Shown here: positions 13,975 through 28,900 of the stretch, in pieces | Layout: each line of letters begins with the position of its first letter | Position numbering within the stretch: the first letter of the stretch is position 1 | Origin: Larimichthys crocea | Taxonomy: Eukaryota > Chordata > Actinopteri > Sciaenidae | Reading direction: 5' to 3' | Assembly: GCF_000972845.2 (NCBI RefSeq) | Contig: NC_040025.1 | Location: forward strand, 18,717,399-18,781,398 | Length of the DNA stretch: 64,000 nucleotides | Notes under the pieces: generated by a model | The model's database searches: none | What the model was told of the DNA's origin: nothing | The model's input: the letters and a program-made list of their open reading frames with translations, nothing else | Made by a program: the position numbers and the translations under genes

Positions 13975-16900
13975 AGAAGTTGACTGTCTTGCTGAGTGAC
14001 AGCTAATGTGAAAGTGTGTCATTGTGCAAGCTGTCATCTGGGTAGGCCAACTGTCTGTCAAAGTGGAAAGTCCCCACATAAGAGAGGCATTCAACTGAAA
14101 ATGTCACTAAACAACAAACAATTCTGCAGGAAATATACTGTATTAGTTTTTCTTTTATTTACTATGATGGGCCCAAATGAATAGGAAATTATTAAAGGTT
14201 AGGCCACGAAAGTACACCATTGATATTCTATTACAGGTCTGATTTCACCTAATGGGTTATGTGGTACATGTTTACTGGCTTGAAGTAAGTAAACCAGATT
14301 GATCTTGTGCCTTACTGCTTGTATGATTTGACATGCAAATAAAATGAGAGACCTACTGTCATATTGGACTATATGGTATATTTTCAAGGTGAATGTCATT
14401 TTATTCTTCTCACTCAAGGGCACATTTTCATCGTTGCTGCAGCATTCAGGGATGAACCTATAACCTTCTGTATCAAAAATTTTGAATCATTCTCCTGCAT
14501 CCATATGGTAACCACATAAATTTGGGTCTTCATCAACATTATAGCTGCGATAGACTGTCACCTATCCCAGAATACTGTGCTTCTGAAAGGCCTGGGAGTC
14601 CTTGGGATAGGTGGTTGACCCTGAACAAGCCTCACTGCATCACCAGAGGTCCTCACTTGCTCCTTTCCCCCCCGTTAGGACCTTTCATTCTTCCTCTGTC
14701 TCTCCCTTTTCCTCTACCACTTCCACTCTGCCATCTTCCTTTTTTTATTTGGTCACTTAAGCTGTGGAACTGTGGTCTCCATCCCCCGTTTTTCCAATCT
14801 CCTCTCAAATTTATTGGGTTCAGTGGAGGCCTTCCTGTCCTTCTACCGCGTGGAAATAGAGATCAGAGTATCCATTACTTCGACAGAGATGGATGCGGGT
14901 CCCCGTACACCGTCCCCATAACAAGGACATCAAAGGGAGGTAGCCCCCTCTTTTCAGCATGACCCCCCATACAAGACTCCCCGCTCTCACCTCATTATGC
15001 AGCTCTCTTATAGCCGTTTTGATATAAAACCCCCCACTATGGACGGAGAGCCGCGAGTCTCCCTAACTACATGGCCATCCCATCAACATCACTTTCATTA
15101 CAAAACATGAGATGCCAGGGGAGTCAAGGACAGTGTGGTAATAAATGAGGGTGGAATACATCTGGAATCATTGTCATATGGGTTAAGCATTACGCGGACT
15201 TCATTCTGCATTGGTAAATCAGTGGACAGCGCTCATAACCTCCTGAGGTAATAAAGATACAGGTTGCAGTGTGGGGTCTTGCCAGGGTGGACCCCTTGAA
15301 ACAGAACAGCAAGAGACTTCATGTGCTTATGCTGTGCAACGCCATATTCCCTGTACCTGGATTCACAACTAAGGCAAATGTTGTATGGCACACATGTCTG
15401 TAATACTTGTAAAGATCCTGGTGTTTGGTGAACTACAGATAATCTTGTTTAGTGTGTTTGAATAAACAAGAAGATGGAAGACCTCTAACAGCATGCCTGG
15501 ACAAGGATCTAAGTTAACCACAACTATAAACCCTTTTTTTCAGGTGAGGTGGCGCACATAAATATTAATATGATTTATATGCATGTATCAAAGAAAAGAA
15601 AAGGATGTGTGCACTCACTGTGTGGTGCAGGAACCAGATGAGTAGCATGGAGTGGATGTGGGGGCCCCACAGGGCTCAAAGGCAGGATTTCTTCTGTGCT
15701 GCCAGAGCGCTGGATGGCCAACTCTACCTCCACATCCGTCAGCCCTGGAATCAAGACACACACCTTTAAGACATTCGGAGGGGGTTTAGTGACTGCACGT
15801 TAATAGAAAACACCAAATGGCTCTTTGGCTATCATAATATATTTTTAAATACTTCCCAAGCTCCTCACAAATCTTTTAACTACAGTTTAGAAAAGTGTGT
15901 CAAATCTCCATTCAATTTTACCTACCCTCTTCTCAAAAAAGTATTTCACTTCATAATTCAGACATTCCACTGAGAGTTTCTGTTTCAGAGACATCCATCA
16001 CAGGAATATGGTGTGAAAAGGTTCACACAATGAAATCTGAAACTCAGCTAGCCTATTAACTGCCACCAAAGGCAAAGAAAATAAGAGTCTGTCCACTTCT
16101 CCAGTTATATTTCCCATGTGGAGATTTCATACACCCCAGACAGCGAAAATGCATTATTTTAATTTCTTCATTGTAATGTAAATGTATTACATAATTTTGC
16201 AAATGCCAATATAATTTAATCTTCAGATCTTTTTAATGATTTTAGTGATGATTAAATTGCAAAGGGCTCCCTGATGGAGAATCAGAAGGGAGGAGAAAAA
16301 AAATCTAATATGAACATCTCCTTTTGTGGCAAGAAAGGATTTTATTTCAGACGCCATATGCTTCCATTGCTGTGGGTCTCATCTTTTAATGAGCATCTTA
16401 GTCTAAACAAAGAAAAATAATTACAACTTTCGATGAACTACATTAAAAAAACAACATTAACCAATTTATAGCAAAACAATTAGGAGAAAACTAAAGACAA
16501 AGAACCAAAACTGGTATGTACAGTAGTTAGATGTTAATGATTATGGTTTACTTCATGGTGAAAAATCAGCCACCAAGCCCACAGTTCACATTATGTTGTG
16601 TATTGCTCATTGTAGCATTGTAACAGTGTCTCTCAGTAACATTTTACCATTACTTCCTTTAGCCATTTCCCTTGTTTATTGACAGAAAATTGCCTTTGTA
16701 AGAGAGCCTTTTACTTGAACTGTTCCCTCAGGATTTAGAGATTTTACACAAGCTCGAAATACGCTTCCTCCATCCTTTGAGAGAAATCGAGCAATTGGAA
16801 AGGGTTCAGTTGCAGTCTTTCAAGAGATGCCTCTACGTTTTCATTAATAGTAACTGCTCAGAGCTAGATCATAATATCTGGTACTGACCTCCTGAGTGGT

Positions 16901-19900
16901 ATTCACATGACAAGCACACAGCAACATCCATGTGGAGTATTAATAATGTAAACAGGTTAGGCAGAAATGTCTATTTCTTAAAGTGGATAAGATATTCTAA
17001 ACAAAATATTTTAACATCTGCTTAAGTTGCTTAATTGTGATCAGATCAGATCTTTGTAGCGGGTTGAACCATGATGAGAAATCCCACTTTAACCTAACCC
17101 TGTATCAGCAGCCCAAAAGCATGAAGAAATCATTTGATAATCTACCACACAGCTTACGCCAAGAGGAGGTCCCTCCCGTCACCTATTTAAATGCTCCGGG
17201 GACTTCAAATGGCCATGAAAATTGTTGAATAATTGAAGGCAAATATTGGCCGGCCTGTAGTCTACAGCAGGTCCTGAGTGCCAGGAAGTGGTGAGCGCCA
17301 TGTGCTGAGTTTGTGCAGTCAGACTGCACTGTCAAATAAGCAATAATGTGTCCCTGGACTCCTGATTCATCTGACCACAGCAGACTACATGGTGGCAGAC
17401 TATTGAGTGAGACATGCTAGGATCTCAGTTTCACAGAATGACAAGAAATAAAAACATGCTTCAGGTTTTTCCGTTCACCTTGAAATGTAAAGTATTTTTT
17501 AAATAATCTACATTTGGGCTTCTGTCGAGCTTAATGTATGTACATCTTAATGGATGTTCACATCTTTGATGTTGTTTATGCAGCAAATGAAAGGTTTTTT
17601 TTTCACTTTGCATCAAAATAAAATACATGGTGATTCCTAAAGCTGTTTTCTAGTCAAATTACAGCCTGCCAAGTTGTGTTTCTATGCTCTAATCTGTTTA
17701 TTGTTGAGGTGAAGACAACAGCAAATGAAAGAGCCCTTAGATCCAAAAGAAAAGGGAACAAGGTGAAAGTGAGTTTTACATATAAAAGGAAAAGACAAAA
17801 AAGGGATTGTGAAATTTATTACGGGTTCCAAAACCTGTGGAATGACCCCTGGACCCCCATTTCAGATCGACCTGTGGGGAGATGAATTTTTTAAGACATA
17901 AATTACACCTAATGACGACACCATAAAAAAGAACAATAATGGAAAGCTATTCTGTATTTCATTATACTGTATTATTTGGTGCACCTGATACACACAGTGC
18001 CTGTTTATGAGTCACCGTATTAGCAGATGCTCAGCCAAAGCATTTGCTTTGACCTTGCCATTCTCATTGGGGCATGAAATTACGGTGCTGGCACCTCGAT
18101 ATTACAGCTATAAATACTGTAAACTGCATATCTGGGCTACGTTTTCTATTGTCTTTCAACATAAACCTGATCGGTATTTATTTAAAGGAAAACCCATTGC
18201 TCGTCAGGTTATTTACAGCTCTATTTTCAGTGGCTCATATTCTCTGGGTATTTTTTAAGGGCAAAGAGGCAGCAAGGCTCTTACATTAAATCCATTTCTC
18301 CAATTCTGGCACTTCTGGACTTTATGGGTCAGCACCTAGGCCGGACAGCCAATTATAAAAATTGCTTACTAAAATATTTTGGGTGGTAAAAGGTGAATGC
18401 CTTTTTCAATGTCCTCCAAGGCCTGAATTATGAAGTTGCCCTTGAGTGAAAATTACTTACATTTAGAATATCGTATTTAGAAAAAAATGCATGGCGGGGG
18501 TCATAAATAGATGGAGGTCAATGGGTTATTAAGAAGTCGAGTGCAACTTCAACCTGTTTCTCAAGCTGTGCTGGCGAGGGAGATTCTACATGTCATTTGG
18601 ATCAGTATAACTGCTTGAAAATAGCATGCCCTAAATAATGACCACTCTCATAGAGTATTCATTTATGTATTAAAAAAGGGGACTCTGCTCTCATTTCCCT
18701 GCTTTATCGCCTTGTACTGATGACAAAGTAGGCAAGGCCTAGGCTAGGTGGCGCCGTGGAGTAATTTATAACCACATCAATCCCTTTACCTTCTATGCAG
18801 GCCTTGGTCATTGTCATTTTTGTCCGAGAGGTGAGTCACATAACCCCACTTACAAACAGCATCCTATTAATACCTTGGATGATGAACCTTATCCTTACCT
18901 TCATAGCAGGTATGGTAATAGACCATAGTCTACCTGTGTTCCCTGTGACCCTCGATCACTGGCCCTCTACTCAGGGTGAAATCTATTAGCATTATTTATC
19001 CAACTCAATAACAACTGGGACGGTATAAAAAAGAAATAAGTCAAGCCATCATTTATGTCTCACTGACAGAGAATGTACTGTGCCTGTTTCACATGCTGAA
19101 TTTACCTGTAATGCAACAATGTATGTGTACTCTCTGGGCTTTACTTTCCCAGACAAACTGCATTTAGTCAGTTGATCTGCGAGCAGCTGAGTGATGTCAG
19201 TTTAAGGGCCACGGTCAAAGTGACATGTTGAAAGCTGGAAAATGTTGTTGACTTTGTCCTGAGAATTTGATTTTTTGTGGTAATTATGTGTGTAACTGCT
19301 AATTGTCTGGGCTAAATGGCGGTGCCAAAATGGGGCCCCGGCGTTCTTTAGTCGTTACATCTGTTAATTGTAGAGGACATAGATGGCACAATTCACTAGA
19401 TGAGACTGTAGCGCATTATATTTTAGTCAAACACAATAAAATTTACTTGATCTTGGCAGAGAATAAGTCAAGCAAAATTGCTTCAAGATGGCTTTAAATG
19501 CAATTCATTTCCCCACTCTTCTGCCAAAGAAACAAAAAAAAGAAAACAACTCTGGGTTTAAATCTTGATTTATATTACATCTAAGTGACAAAGTTTCAAT
19601 ATTTCAGACAGTTTATTCAACAAGGACTCAAGAAGGGCAGCTAGAAATATTGGACTGCATAATTGCCAATTCATACCCTGAAATTGACAGTTGAAGGAAA
19701 ACAGAAAATTATATTTTTCAATGAATATTGAAATAAACCACACTATTAGGATCTCTTTGGAAAAAAAGAGATGTAACCAGAGCGGCATCCTTCAGTGCAG
19801 ATTAGGGCTCAAATGTGCAGGGAAATAATATGCACGAGCGAGATTATTGTGTAAAGATTCTGCAACATGCAATCAAAGTGGGCCCTATTTTCCTCTTCAT

Positions 19901-22900
19901 CAGCTGTCCAGCGTAAGTACTGGCAGCAAGAGGAATCCAATTTAAATTCCACTCTACCGGGAGATGGTATTGTTTCATTTTATGTGTGCTTTGACATTTC
20001 TGGCTGTTAATATAGAGTAAAATCCAGAAGTATTTACATAAATATGACATTAAACTGTATTAGAAATTAAGACTGACACATTTGCTGCGGCGACTGTGAG
20101 AGGAGGAGGATGATTGAGTTTCTCGGCCAAAAGGTTGAGAGGACAATACATGCTGGGTACAGAAACAGGAGTATTGAAAGGCAGCAACTAATTGGTATCA
20201 TCACAACTTATCCTATTTGATTCATATTCGAAAGTTAACAAACATTTTTATGGAGGAAAAAAGACCAGTTCAAAATTGAATTCTTGTCATATACCAGCCA
20301 CACTGTTTGTATGCTTTTGAGAATATAAATCTGAATGTACAAAGTACAATTCATAATGTTGTGCATCGCAGCACCAAAAATAATGGCAACGAAAACATGT
20401 TTAATTTAATGTGACTCATGATTTATCACTTCAAGAAATTTGACTCCTACCGTTCAACTTAGATTAGTTGTTTATTAAATGACACCCAGTTAGATAATTA
20501 CTATATAAATGTTCGAGTTGGAGCTTTATAGCCTGGCACGATTTCCTGTAAGATAAACATTTACAAATAGCTCTCTAAGAAAGTATTGTTTTGAAGAGAA
20601 ATAGAAAGTAAAGGGTTATAGTAAAGCACTTTCCTGAAACAACACGGGGAAGCTCAAGAATGAATGTAAAGGTTTTCTAAGTTCACTGTTGTATGACTAT
20701 ACAACCACAAGTCAAGAGTTATCTTATGAGTACTTCAGAGTGCTACTCAAACATACTTTGTGCTTAGTGTTTCATTGCTCTATTTTCTCTCATCTTTACC
20801 CTCTCTCTCTCTCTCTCCCTGAGATCAATGTCCTTATGCAAATCGAGGGTTCTTGTTTAGATCTACAGTGGAACCGACTTTCCAAAATAAATCTGCATTA
20901 AAGCGTCATACATATTTCATGGCCTTAAAGTGCAGTAAGAGCATACCATTTTGGATAAGGGAGCTCTGTGGAGTTTACAACAAAGCAGAAAGTAGGAAGA
21001 AAATGTGGCATACTATGACATCATATTGGTATTGACGAGGCCTTATTACATTTGAGATAGCCAACACGAGATTACGAACATGCCTTAGTTGTCAATAATG
21101 AGACACAAAGACAAAGAAATTTCAAAAGATATCAGGAGTCATTAGAGCCACATGTGATGCGTGTAGCAGCAGCCGGCAACCATGGATTTGGTTTCAGGTT
21201 ACCTTCCCCTGTCATGGAGCTTTTAGGCTCACTTTTCACTGTTTGGCTACTCTAATGCTGCAGGCGAAGTCCCCCAGCACTGCAGAGGTACGGTCCCCTA
21301 AGTACAAACCTGTTCTTCTAAGAACTGACATAAAAATACTGAACAAAAAGTTTATCTGAGGTAAAGCCACACATTCACACTCTCTCTCTCTCCCTCTCTG
21401 TATATGCTGCCATTGCTCAGCCATAGGCCGACTATGAGAAATACATGGCGTAACACTGCACATTTCCACCGCCGCATTATATTGAACCGACTTAAATGAG
21501 TTCAGAGTAATAAAGCTTTTTGCAAGTTTTATTGCACAAACAATATTCTACCATGTGTCAGAAATAATCTCAATGAATTGCAAAGAAACTGAAGAGCCAG
21601 CAAACATTTACACCATCCCTGCTTAGAAAACCTCCGCGTGTCATGCCTCAAATTTACGATAACAGTTAAATTAAGTAAAAGGGTTAAAATGCTGGAAGGC
21701 AATATTGATAATTCCATTGAAAATGCAGAGGGAGTTTGTCAATATTAATTTTCCTGAACCCAAAGGAGCATCCCAACTGGTGTGTCATTTATTCACAGGG
21801 CCTGAATCATGCACTCTGAAGCTAAATCGACCCCTGTTAGAACCCCCAGGGCAAAGAGCTACAGCCACAACCTTTGACCCTCATAGACCAATCTTACCAA
21901 AAAAAGACAGCGTGTGCATCTCTGGCCAACCACATTTTGTCAACAACCACATATGGATTATGATGTTAATGTGATTTTCTGACAGACATATATATTGTAT
22001 TTTTCAAGGCTTCCTGCACTGCATTCAACATAAATCAAGAGGAAATCAAATATCTCTCACCTTTTTTCTTCAAGAAGGCTTTTCTGGTGGCCAAGGGACT
22101 CTGACGTACTTTTGGGTTCTGTAGAAATTTTACAGCAGTGGTAATCTGGGAAGAGACAAATGTGATTTAATTCCTCACAATGAAATAATGTGAGAGGAAG
22201 AAGATAAGGTCTGCAGGAAAGTGAGGCTTTTAACAGTACAAACAACAGTCTAGACCCGCTTTAAGGAAAAGGTTCGTTATAAATCGAGGAGAAAAAAACA
22301 TAAATGGATTCCATTTGATAGTTGCTTCTAAGCCCCCACACCCGGCAGTGAGGAGGAAAGACCACCTGACCACTTTCCAGCTAAATGTGGGGAATGACCA
22401 AATCAGCAGTTATAAAATTAGCCCATCAAGAGTGCTGGACAAATGGAGTATGGAGCTTAATTTGCTATTACCCTCTTAAAGACAAACTTCCATTCTTAAG
22501 TGCGCAGTGGAAGAAAATCTATACTTAATGCAGAGGTGATCATTTGTATCTAATAACTTGAGAATCCTAGGCTGAAAACTTCTGTAATTCTTCCAGTTAA
22601 AAACCTGCCATGATCAAATCACCCAGCCTGAATGTTGTAATGACTTGAAACGTTAATGCACTAGAACGTTAAATAGCATCAGAACATCAGTAGTTTTAAG
22701 TGCACCGCGTTCATCGATTCTATTATGTTTTCCTTCGAGATGCACCTTAATTTTCCACCCCAGTATGCATTTCCAAGAATTGGAGTGCGAAAAAAAATCT
22801 TCCTCAAATGGCATTAAAACATAAATTTGGAGTGGGCGCCATGAAGTGGCGCCTCCTAAAATAGATAAATATGTAAGAACACAGAGAAAGGGGAAACACA

Positions 22901-25900
22901 CTGGAGGGGAGGTTTAGATGACTTATTATCGCACCTGTGGTCCCCGTGATTCAATTGTAAAAGTCATCCCTCTAATAGGTTGAAAGGTTTTGATTACTCT
23001 TCTTTTCTCTTAGTGTTGAAAGATACAAAGTGATTGAGCGCCCTGCCAGTGGTAATTCATTTTGGGTAATGCATTGCATATACTATGAACCCGTTTCAAT
23101 CCAAAAGAATTGCAGTTTAAACTTGTCCAAGGGGTAGGTGTGGCAGGGAAGCTGCGTAAAGAGCTAGATTTCTGTGACAACCACACAGTACAGTAGAGGA
23201 TCACAGCACAGGCAACTTTATGGAAACTCTGAAGATATATTTGACTCTTCTTTAGAAGGTTATGAATAAGCTCAAAAGCAACTTAATGACTGTTTTATTT
23301 CAATTAGTTACACATGACAATACATGCAGCATCCACAGACTCGCTGCAGACTTTTCTATTCTATCGTAGGGCTACTGTAAGATATACGCAGTAATGAAAC
23401 TTCAAGAGTGAAGTTTATCAAAATGTACCAGATTCATCCCAAGAGATGCTGCAGCAATTTATTTAGACACTAATCTAGCATTTCACTGTGACACTTCCGT
23501 GACCTTGATGTACATAAGGGTTACGCAAGGGGTATGGAATTTCCTGTATCGCTATATGCTGAGGGCTTATTAAAGTCAGTCACCCGGAACCTTCATTGTG
23601 ACAAGCAGATTAAACCATTTGCATGGTGAACCCCCAACTGATGTTCTGGGCCAAAAGATACAGTCAAAACACAGAGAAAATATCCCTTTGATAACAAGAC
23701 AAAATCATTCCACTCTTGGCAAACCTCTCCGTTCAACAAGACTACTTGTGGTAAAGGCAGAAACCAGAGATAATAAACGCACTAAAATGTAATATTATAA
23801 TATTTATTCCAGTAGATAACAGAGTGGTGTGGGCCCTGTGAGAGGTAATGATCTAATAGAGGGAGAATATGCTGAATGAGCAAACCTTGTTTACATTGCC
23901 TTAAAACTTCAATAGCACAACATTGACAAGAAAATTGTGTCAATGTTAATAGGCATAAGTATGACATCTTAGAAAGGACCGCAGCTAGCTCAGCGGCACA
24001 CTAATGAGGCAAATGTCCATTTGGTTAAAACTGTAGTGGTAGATCTTCAGGGAAAGGAAAAGTGCACTTCTTAGCAGATGACATAGATGCTTTGCACAAG
24101 TTCCACCCAGACATCTCAATCAATTATAACCACATTGCACAGGTTTCAGTCTTGTCTTGTTATTGACTTATGGATCATCCCAGTTATAGTGTTGGGTAGC
24201 ATACAACTGGGCTTTTAAGGGAGTACGATGGATAACGGTACGAGGCACATTTGGGTTGACCAGTATAAATAGCATAAACAGAAAATAGGTGAATTTTCTT
24301 CCTTTTGGAATACTAGTTAATCATTTTTAGTTAAAACAACAATTAGCCCCTTTTGTAAAGCTTGAGTAAAGCTTTGACTGCTAATGCACCAAAGTGCTCC
24401 ATGTTAAGAGCAATAATCTTTACAAACCAGATAACCAATAGAGTGTCAGGTAAAGCCGAAAAAGAGGCGAAAACTCAATCATAGGAAGAGATAACATTAA
24501 CCAACACACTTAAAGGGAGTGAAGTTGATGAACGGACAAGATTACAGCAATGTTATTGAGTTTGAATTGGACAAGACTTTGCACTGCACTTGTCTGAAAA
24601 TTACAATTGTGATACCCTGAATTGCGAAAAACACAATTATGTTCGAACCACATTGTCGGACGCCTGAGGGAATCCATGTAACCAGTTGTATATTTTTGCT
24701 CTAACTAGTAATAGCACTTAACTATAATGTACAGTGAGATCTATGGATATGCTGTAGGGGAATTCTGACGTTTCAGGATTTGAGCATTTGGGAAATTCAG
24801 ACTTTCTATACTGAAAAAAAGCATGTCTTACATGTCTTTTGGCTGGTTTCGGTATTAGAAGTTACAGTAAGTTTCAGCATTTGAAAGGAACTAGAGAAAC
24901 TTAGAAACACAACAGATAAAAAGATAAACGACACAAGACTCTTGTTTCAGTCTTAATTATTTGGGCCAACCCAAACCACCAGTCAACTAACAATTACTCT
25001 GAACTGAAAGTGTTAGGCTTTAAGCGGCATAAGCAACTGTGCTGTGACTTTCCCGATCTTAAAAAGGTTCATGGTAAGATGCTGATGATCTGAGATTCTT
25101 CTAAATCAATTCACAGAAATGTTGCTTAAAATACTGCACATCTTACCAGCCCGGGGCTTTAACTAAACTTAATTTTCCATCCAAAGTGTCATAAAAAGTG
25201 TGTATAAAGAAAAGTCAAAAGTAGAAAGTCACATCTATTTTTTTTCTTTACAGAAAATAAATTTGCTACACGCTTGTGTCATCTATTCCACAAAAAGGTA
25301 TAGCCTACACATTTGGTCTGCAACAATGAAGACATTCTGGGGGCATGATGAAACTAAAAGTTGGGTGGAGGGGTGCAATGGAGGGGCTAAAAGGAAATCA
25401 TTAGCAAGTATAGGATTCAGTCTCAGTGTGAATCAATTCATTCCAAATTGCCCCGGCCTGTACATTTGTGGAGAAGTGCCCCTGATATAATAACAGACTG
25501 ATAGACATGAACAAAAATTGTGTTAGGCTAGTCTCAAATTTCCCCCCCAAACACACGTTTGGAGGACCAAAAGCGAGAGAAAGTGAGAGAGGGCGAAAAA
25601 TGAAGCTCTATATTAATTTGGTGCTTTCATGGATGATTTGCTATCAGGGACGGCTGTCTTAAATGACTTAACCCAATACCTTTCTGATACCAGAGCCCTG
25701 CCAGAAAGGAATGAAGTTTTAATGCAATTATTGTGTTTCCTTTAGTCGCCTGACTCCTTGATGTGGCCAACAGTGCTTTTTAATCTTTTTAAAAGAGCAG
25801 CTTTAAATGCCCTTCTAATTGTGACATCTTTTCCACCTTAATGTGACCTTTAGTGGAGGAAGCAGGGTCTCAAGGGAAGAGCAATAGGAAATTATTGACC

Positions 25901-28900
25901 CTGAGAGACATCAGGAAGTGAGGTGCAGACCCAATCATTTAGCTAACCTTCACATCCACACTTGTTCAGACACTGCAGGAGCTTCAACTGCCCTGCTGGA
26001 GATAAACCATGCTGACACAAAGCTGTACAAAAAGGCTTTTTCTCTTAAATGAACAAACACTACTGAAATTCAGCTTCAGTGAAATCTGATAAAGGAGTAC
26101 TGAAAAAAAGCACTTTTTTCTTCTTATCTTGCCAAACTATAACCTGGTTTAAATCTGATTTTACAGTTGTTTAAACAGTACAGTAAATAAGAGTAACTCC
26201 GTGGGTTAGTTTTTTGTGTGTTCTACTCTCAATGTGGTCAGTCTTTATCAAGTGATCATAGCTTTTGAAATTTAAAGGTCAGAGTCAACATTTCAATAGA
26301 TGAAAAAGGGTTGTGGAAAACTTCATTGACATTTTCTTTGCAAAGGTTTAAAAATAACATACAGCGCTGTATCAGTGTCACTTTTAGACCCATGGGCGAG
26401 GCTACAATCATGACATCAAAAGCGCATTATGCAAGTTTTGTAAAGGGGGGGCTGGTGGACGGAAATCACTTTTTCTTTTTTTTTTTTTAAGACCACTGCA
26501 TGTTCAGACCAAACTTTCCATTCAGCAGCATTTCCCTATCAGAGCTCTGTCATCACAAACATGGAAAAGTTGAGTAGGTTCAACGGTAGGAAACACGAAG
26601 GGCTAAAGTGCATTTGATGCAGCGAGGGCACTATCAAGCTATAAAGACCGTGAGGAGTACAGATAAATACAGAAAACACAGCCTTGGGAGATTCACTGAG
26701 GTTAACAAGGAAAATGTTCACTCACACGTATTCTCTTCTAGAGACACAGAAAGCAATTTATACTGTGGTTTAATTTTTTATTTCAAAACATATTTTATGA
26801 CCCAATATGCTGGGTATGCATAATAATGTCTTGTCTTGCTTCAAGTCGTTCATATTGTAAATCTAAGTTATAGCGTGAAAATTAAAAATAGAGACAACAA
26901 ATGTGAGGTATGAATTACAGGTTGCCTGTAAAAAAAAACTATAATAATTTAGCCCTCTTTCAAGATCTGAGAAACAGGATTCAAAAATGAAGACACTTCA
27001 GCGCAGAATGAGGAAGCAGTATAAACAGAAAACAGATGAAGCAACAACAAAGTGAAGCATTGCTTTTTTTCCTGTGAGATCTAAACCTGAAGAGGAACAT
27101 GTGGCAAAACTAGCTTGAGAGATATGGTATAAAGCCAAGTCTGACATTTCTTAATGTGTAACTGTCAGTCGTGCTGCCTGGGGTTGCCCTTGCTTAACTA
27201 GCGAGACAGATGACTGTTTAGATAAGGACATCCCCAGCGGGGCCTTGAGAGCCCCGAGAGCCCCGATGACTAAAGAGCAGCGACTCCGTCAGTGACACCT
27301 CACTTTCACCCACTTTGGACAAAAATACTTATATAGCCCACAAATTCCTTTTAATTCAGGTAAAAGGCCCAAACCATGAGTCTGGAGCTGCTCTGAGAGA
27401 TGAGGGTCATCAGAGATTAACCCATGGCACTTTAGCAGTGGGGGTGCAAGAGGGGAGTCGCAGTGGAGCACAACAAACTACTTAGCCACCACAAAACATT
27501 CCAGCCCCTTCTCAGCTGCAATCCAGTAATGGATACTTCCTCAGCTCCTCGATTGGTCAAAATGTTTTCATACAATAATTTAATTCAGAAACACATTTAC
27601 AAAGCAGGAGTAATCAATTTTAATTAGTTGATTTTTTTTTCATTCGCATAAAATTTAATGTACTGCCATCGATCTCCTTTGTTCTTTAATGCAGTGCCTC
27701 TTTCCTGTAATTCGAAGCTTTTCTTTTTCTTTTTTTCCACCGTTCTTTTACAGTCAATGATGACATTCTGTGACAAGCGGCTCCATGTGCTTTTCAGTGC
27801 GGGGAATGAGCGTCACTTAACACAAGAGCGCTCACGATGCAACTTTAGACCAGTGGAATGTGTTTAAAAAAATGTGGTTATGATTTGGTTTCGAAATGTG
27901 TTATGTACGCAAAGTTCTGTTGCTAAAAATGAGACATCGACTAGATGAATATGAATTTACAAAAAAAATAAAACAGCATATAAAGTTTTATCACAGCTCT
28001 TTGCTTGCTGACTTTCATTTTCTTTGCATAAAATGATGACATATGTAGGTTATTTTATTTCACACAATGAACAGAAACTGCACTAAGGTGAATGTCCACC
28101 ACCCTGTAGATTACCAAACACACAAAAGGAGTCATTTTATCTTATGAGATTATTGTAAACAGATTTTTTTTAAATGAACAAAAAGGTCAATGAAAACTGT
28201 TTAGCCTCAATAAACCGATCTGCATGAATCACTTAAAAGTTCTTCTGTGCACAGAAATGGCAGAAGCGACCAGCTACAGTCACACAAACAAAACACAAAG
28301 GCTTTTCTTAAAACTGCCACCGCTCTGTGTGTGTTGTCCTTCATATCATCAAGGCCTGCAAGCCTTTCACATTCAATTAGTTGATTGAGGCAAAACGCAA
28401 GCGGCACCAGCAGCAAACAACGTGAAGCTTGTGTCCAAGCGACACACCACAGAAGTTGTGTTGTGGTGTCAGAAGAAAAGCTGCCTCCGTCACAAGCAAC
28501 TTACACTGACAAGCCTATCCTCCTCTGTTGATCCAAACTGCTCCTCTCACAGAGGCAGCACCCACCCAAAGACACACAAACACTAACACTCACCCTGCAA
28601 TCCAAACACAGCAAAGCGACTTGAAGTGAACCACTGCGATAGGCAAATCAAGCAGGGAGCCTGGGTGAAGATGTAGTGAGTTGGCTTCAGTTTTGTGTGC
28701 AGTCCTGCCAGCCTGCCAAATTGACTAATAAAACTAGAGTAGAGAGGCCAGAGACAATAGAGAGAGAGGTGTCCTTTTATTGATCAAATTACTCCTTCTT
28801 GGGTACACTGTGCCACCGGATGAGAGTATGCTCACAAAGACAACCAGACAGATTGTGACATTCCAGTGACATTATAATCGCGCATCAACCCTTCTCCAGT

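Noticed and set aside
14522..14962. 146-residue open frame, plus strand, in pex14 intron 4
   Set aside because: Pyrimidine-rich DNA yields Pro/Leu-rich text without domain, splice sites or family likeness; a chance frame.
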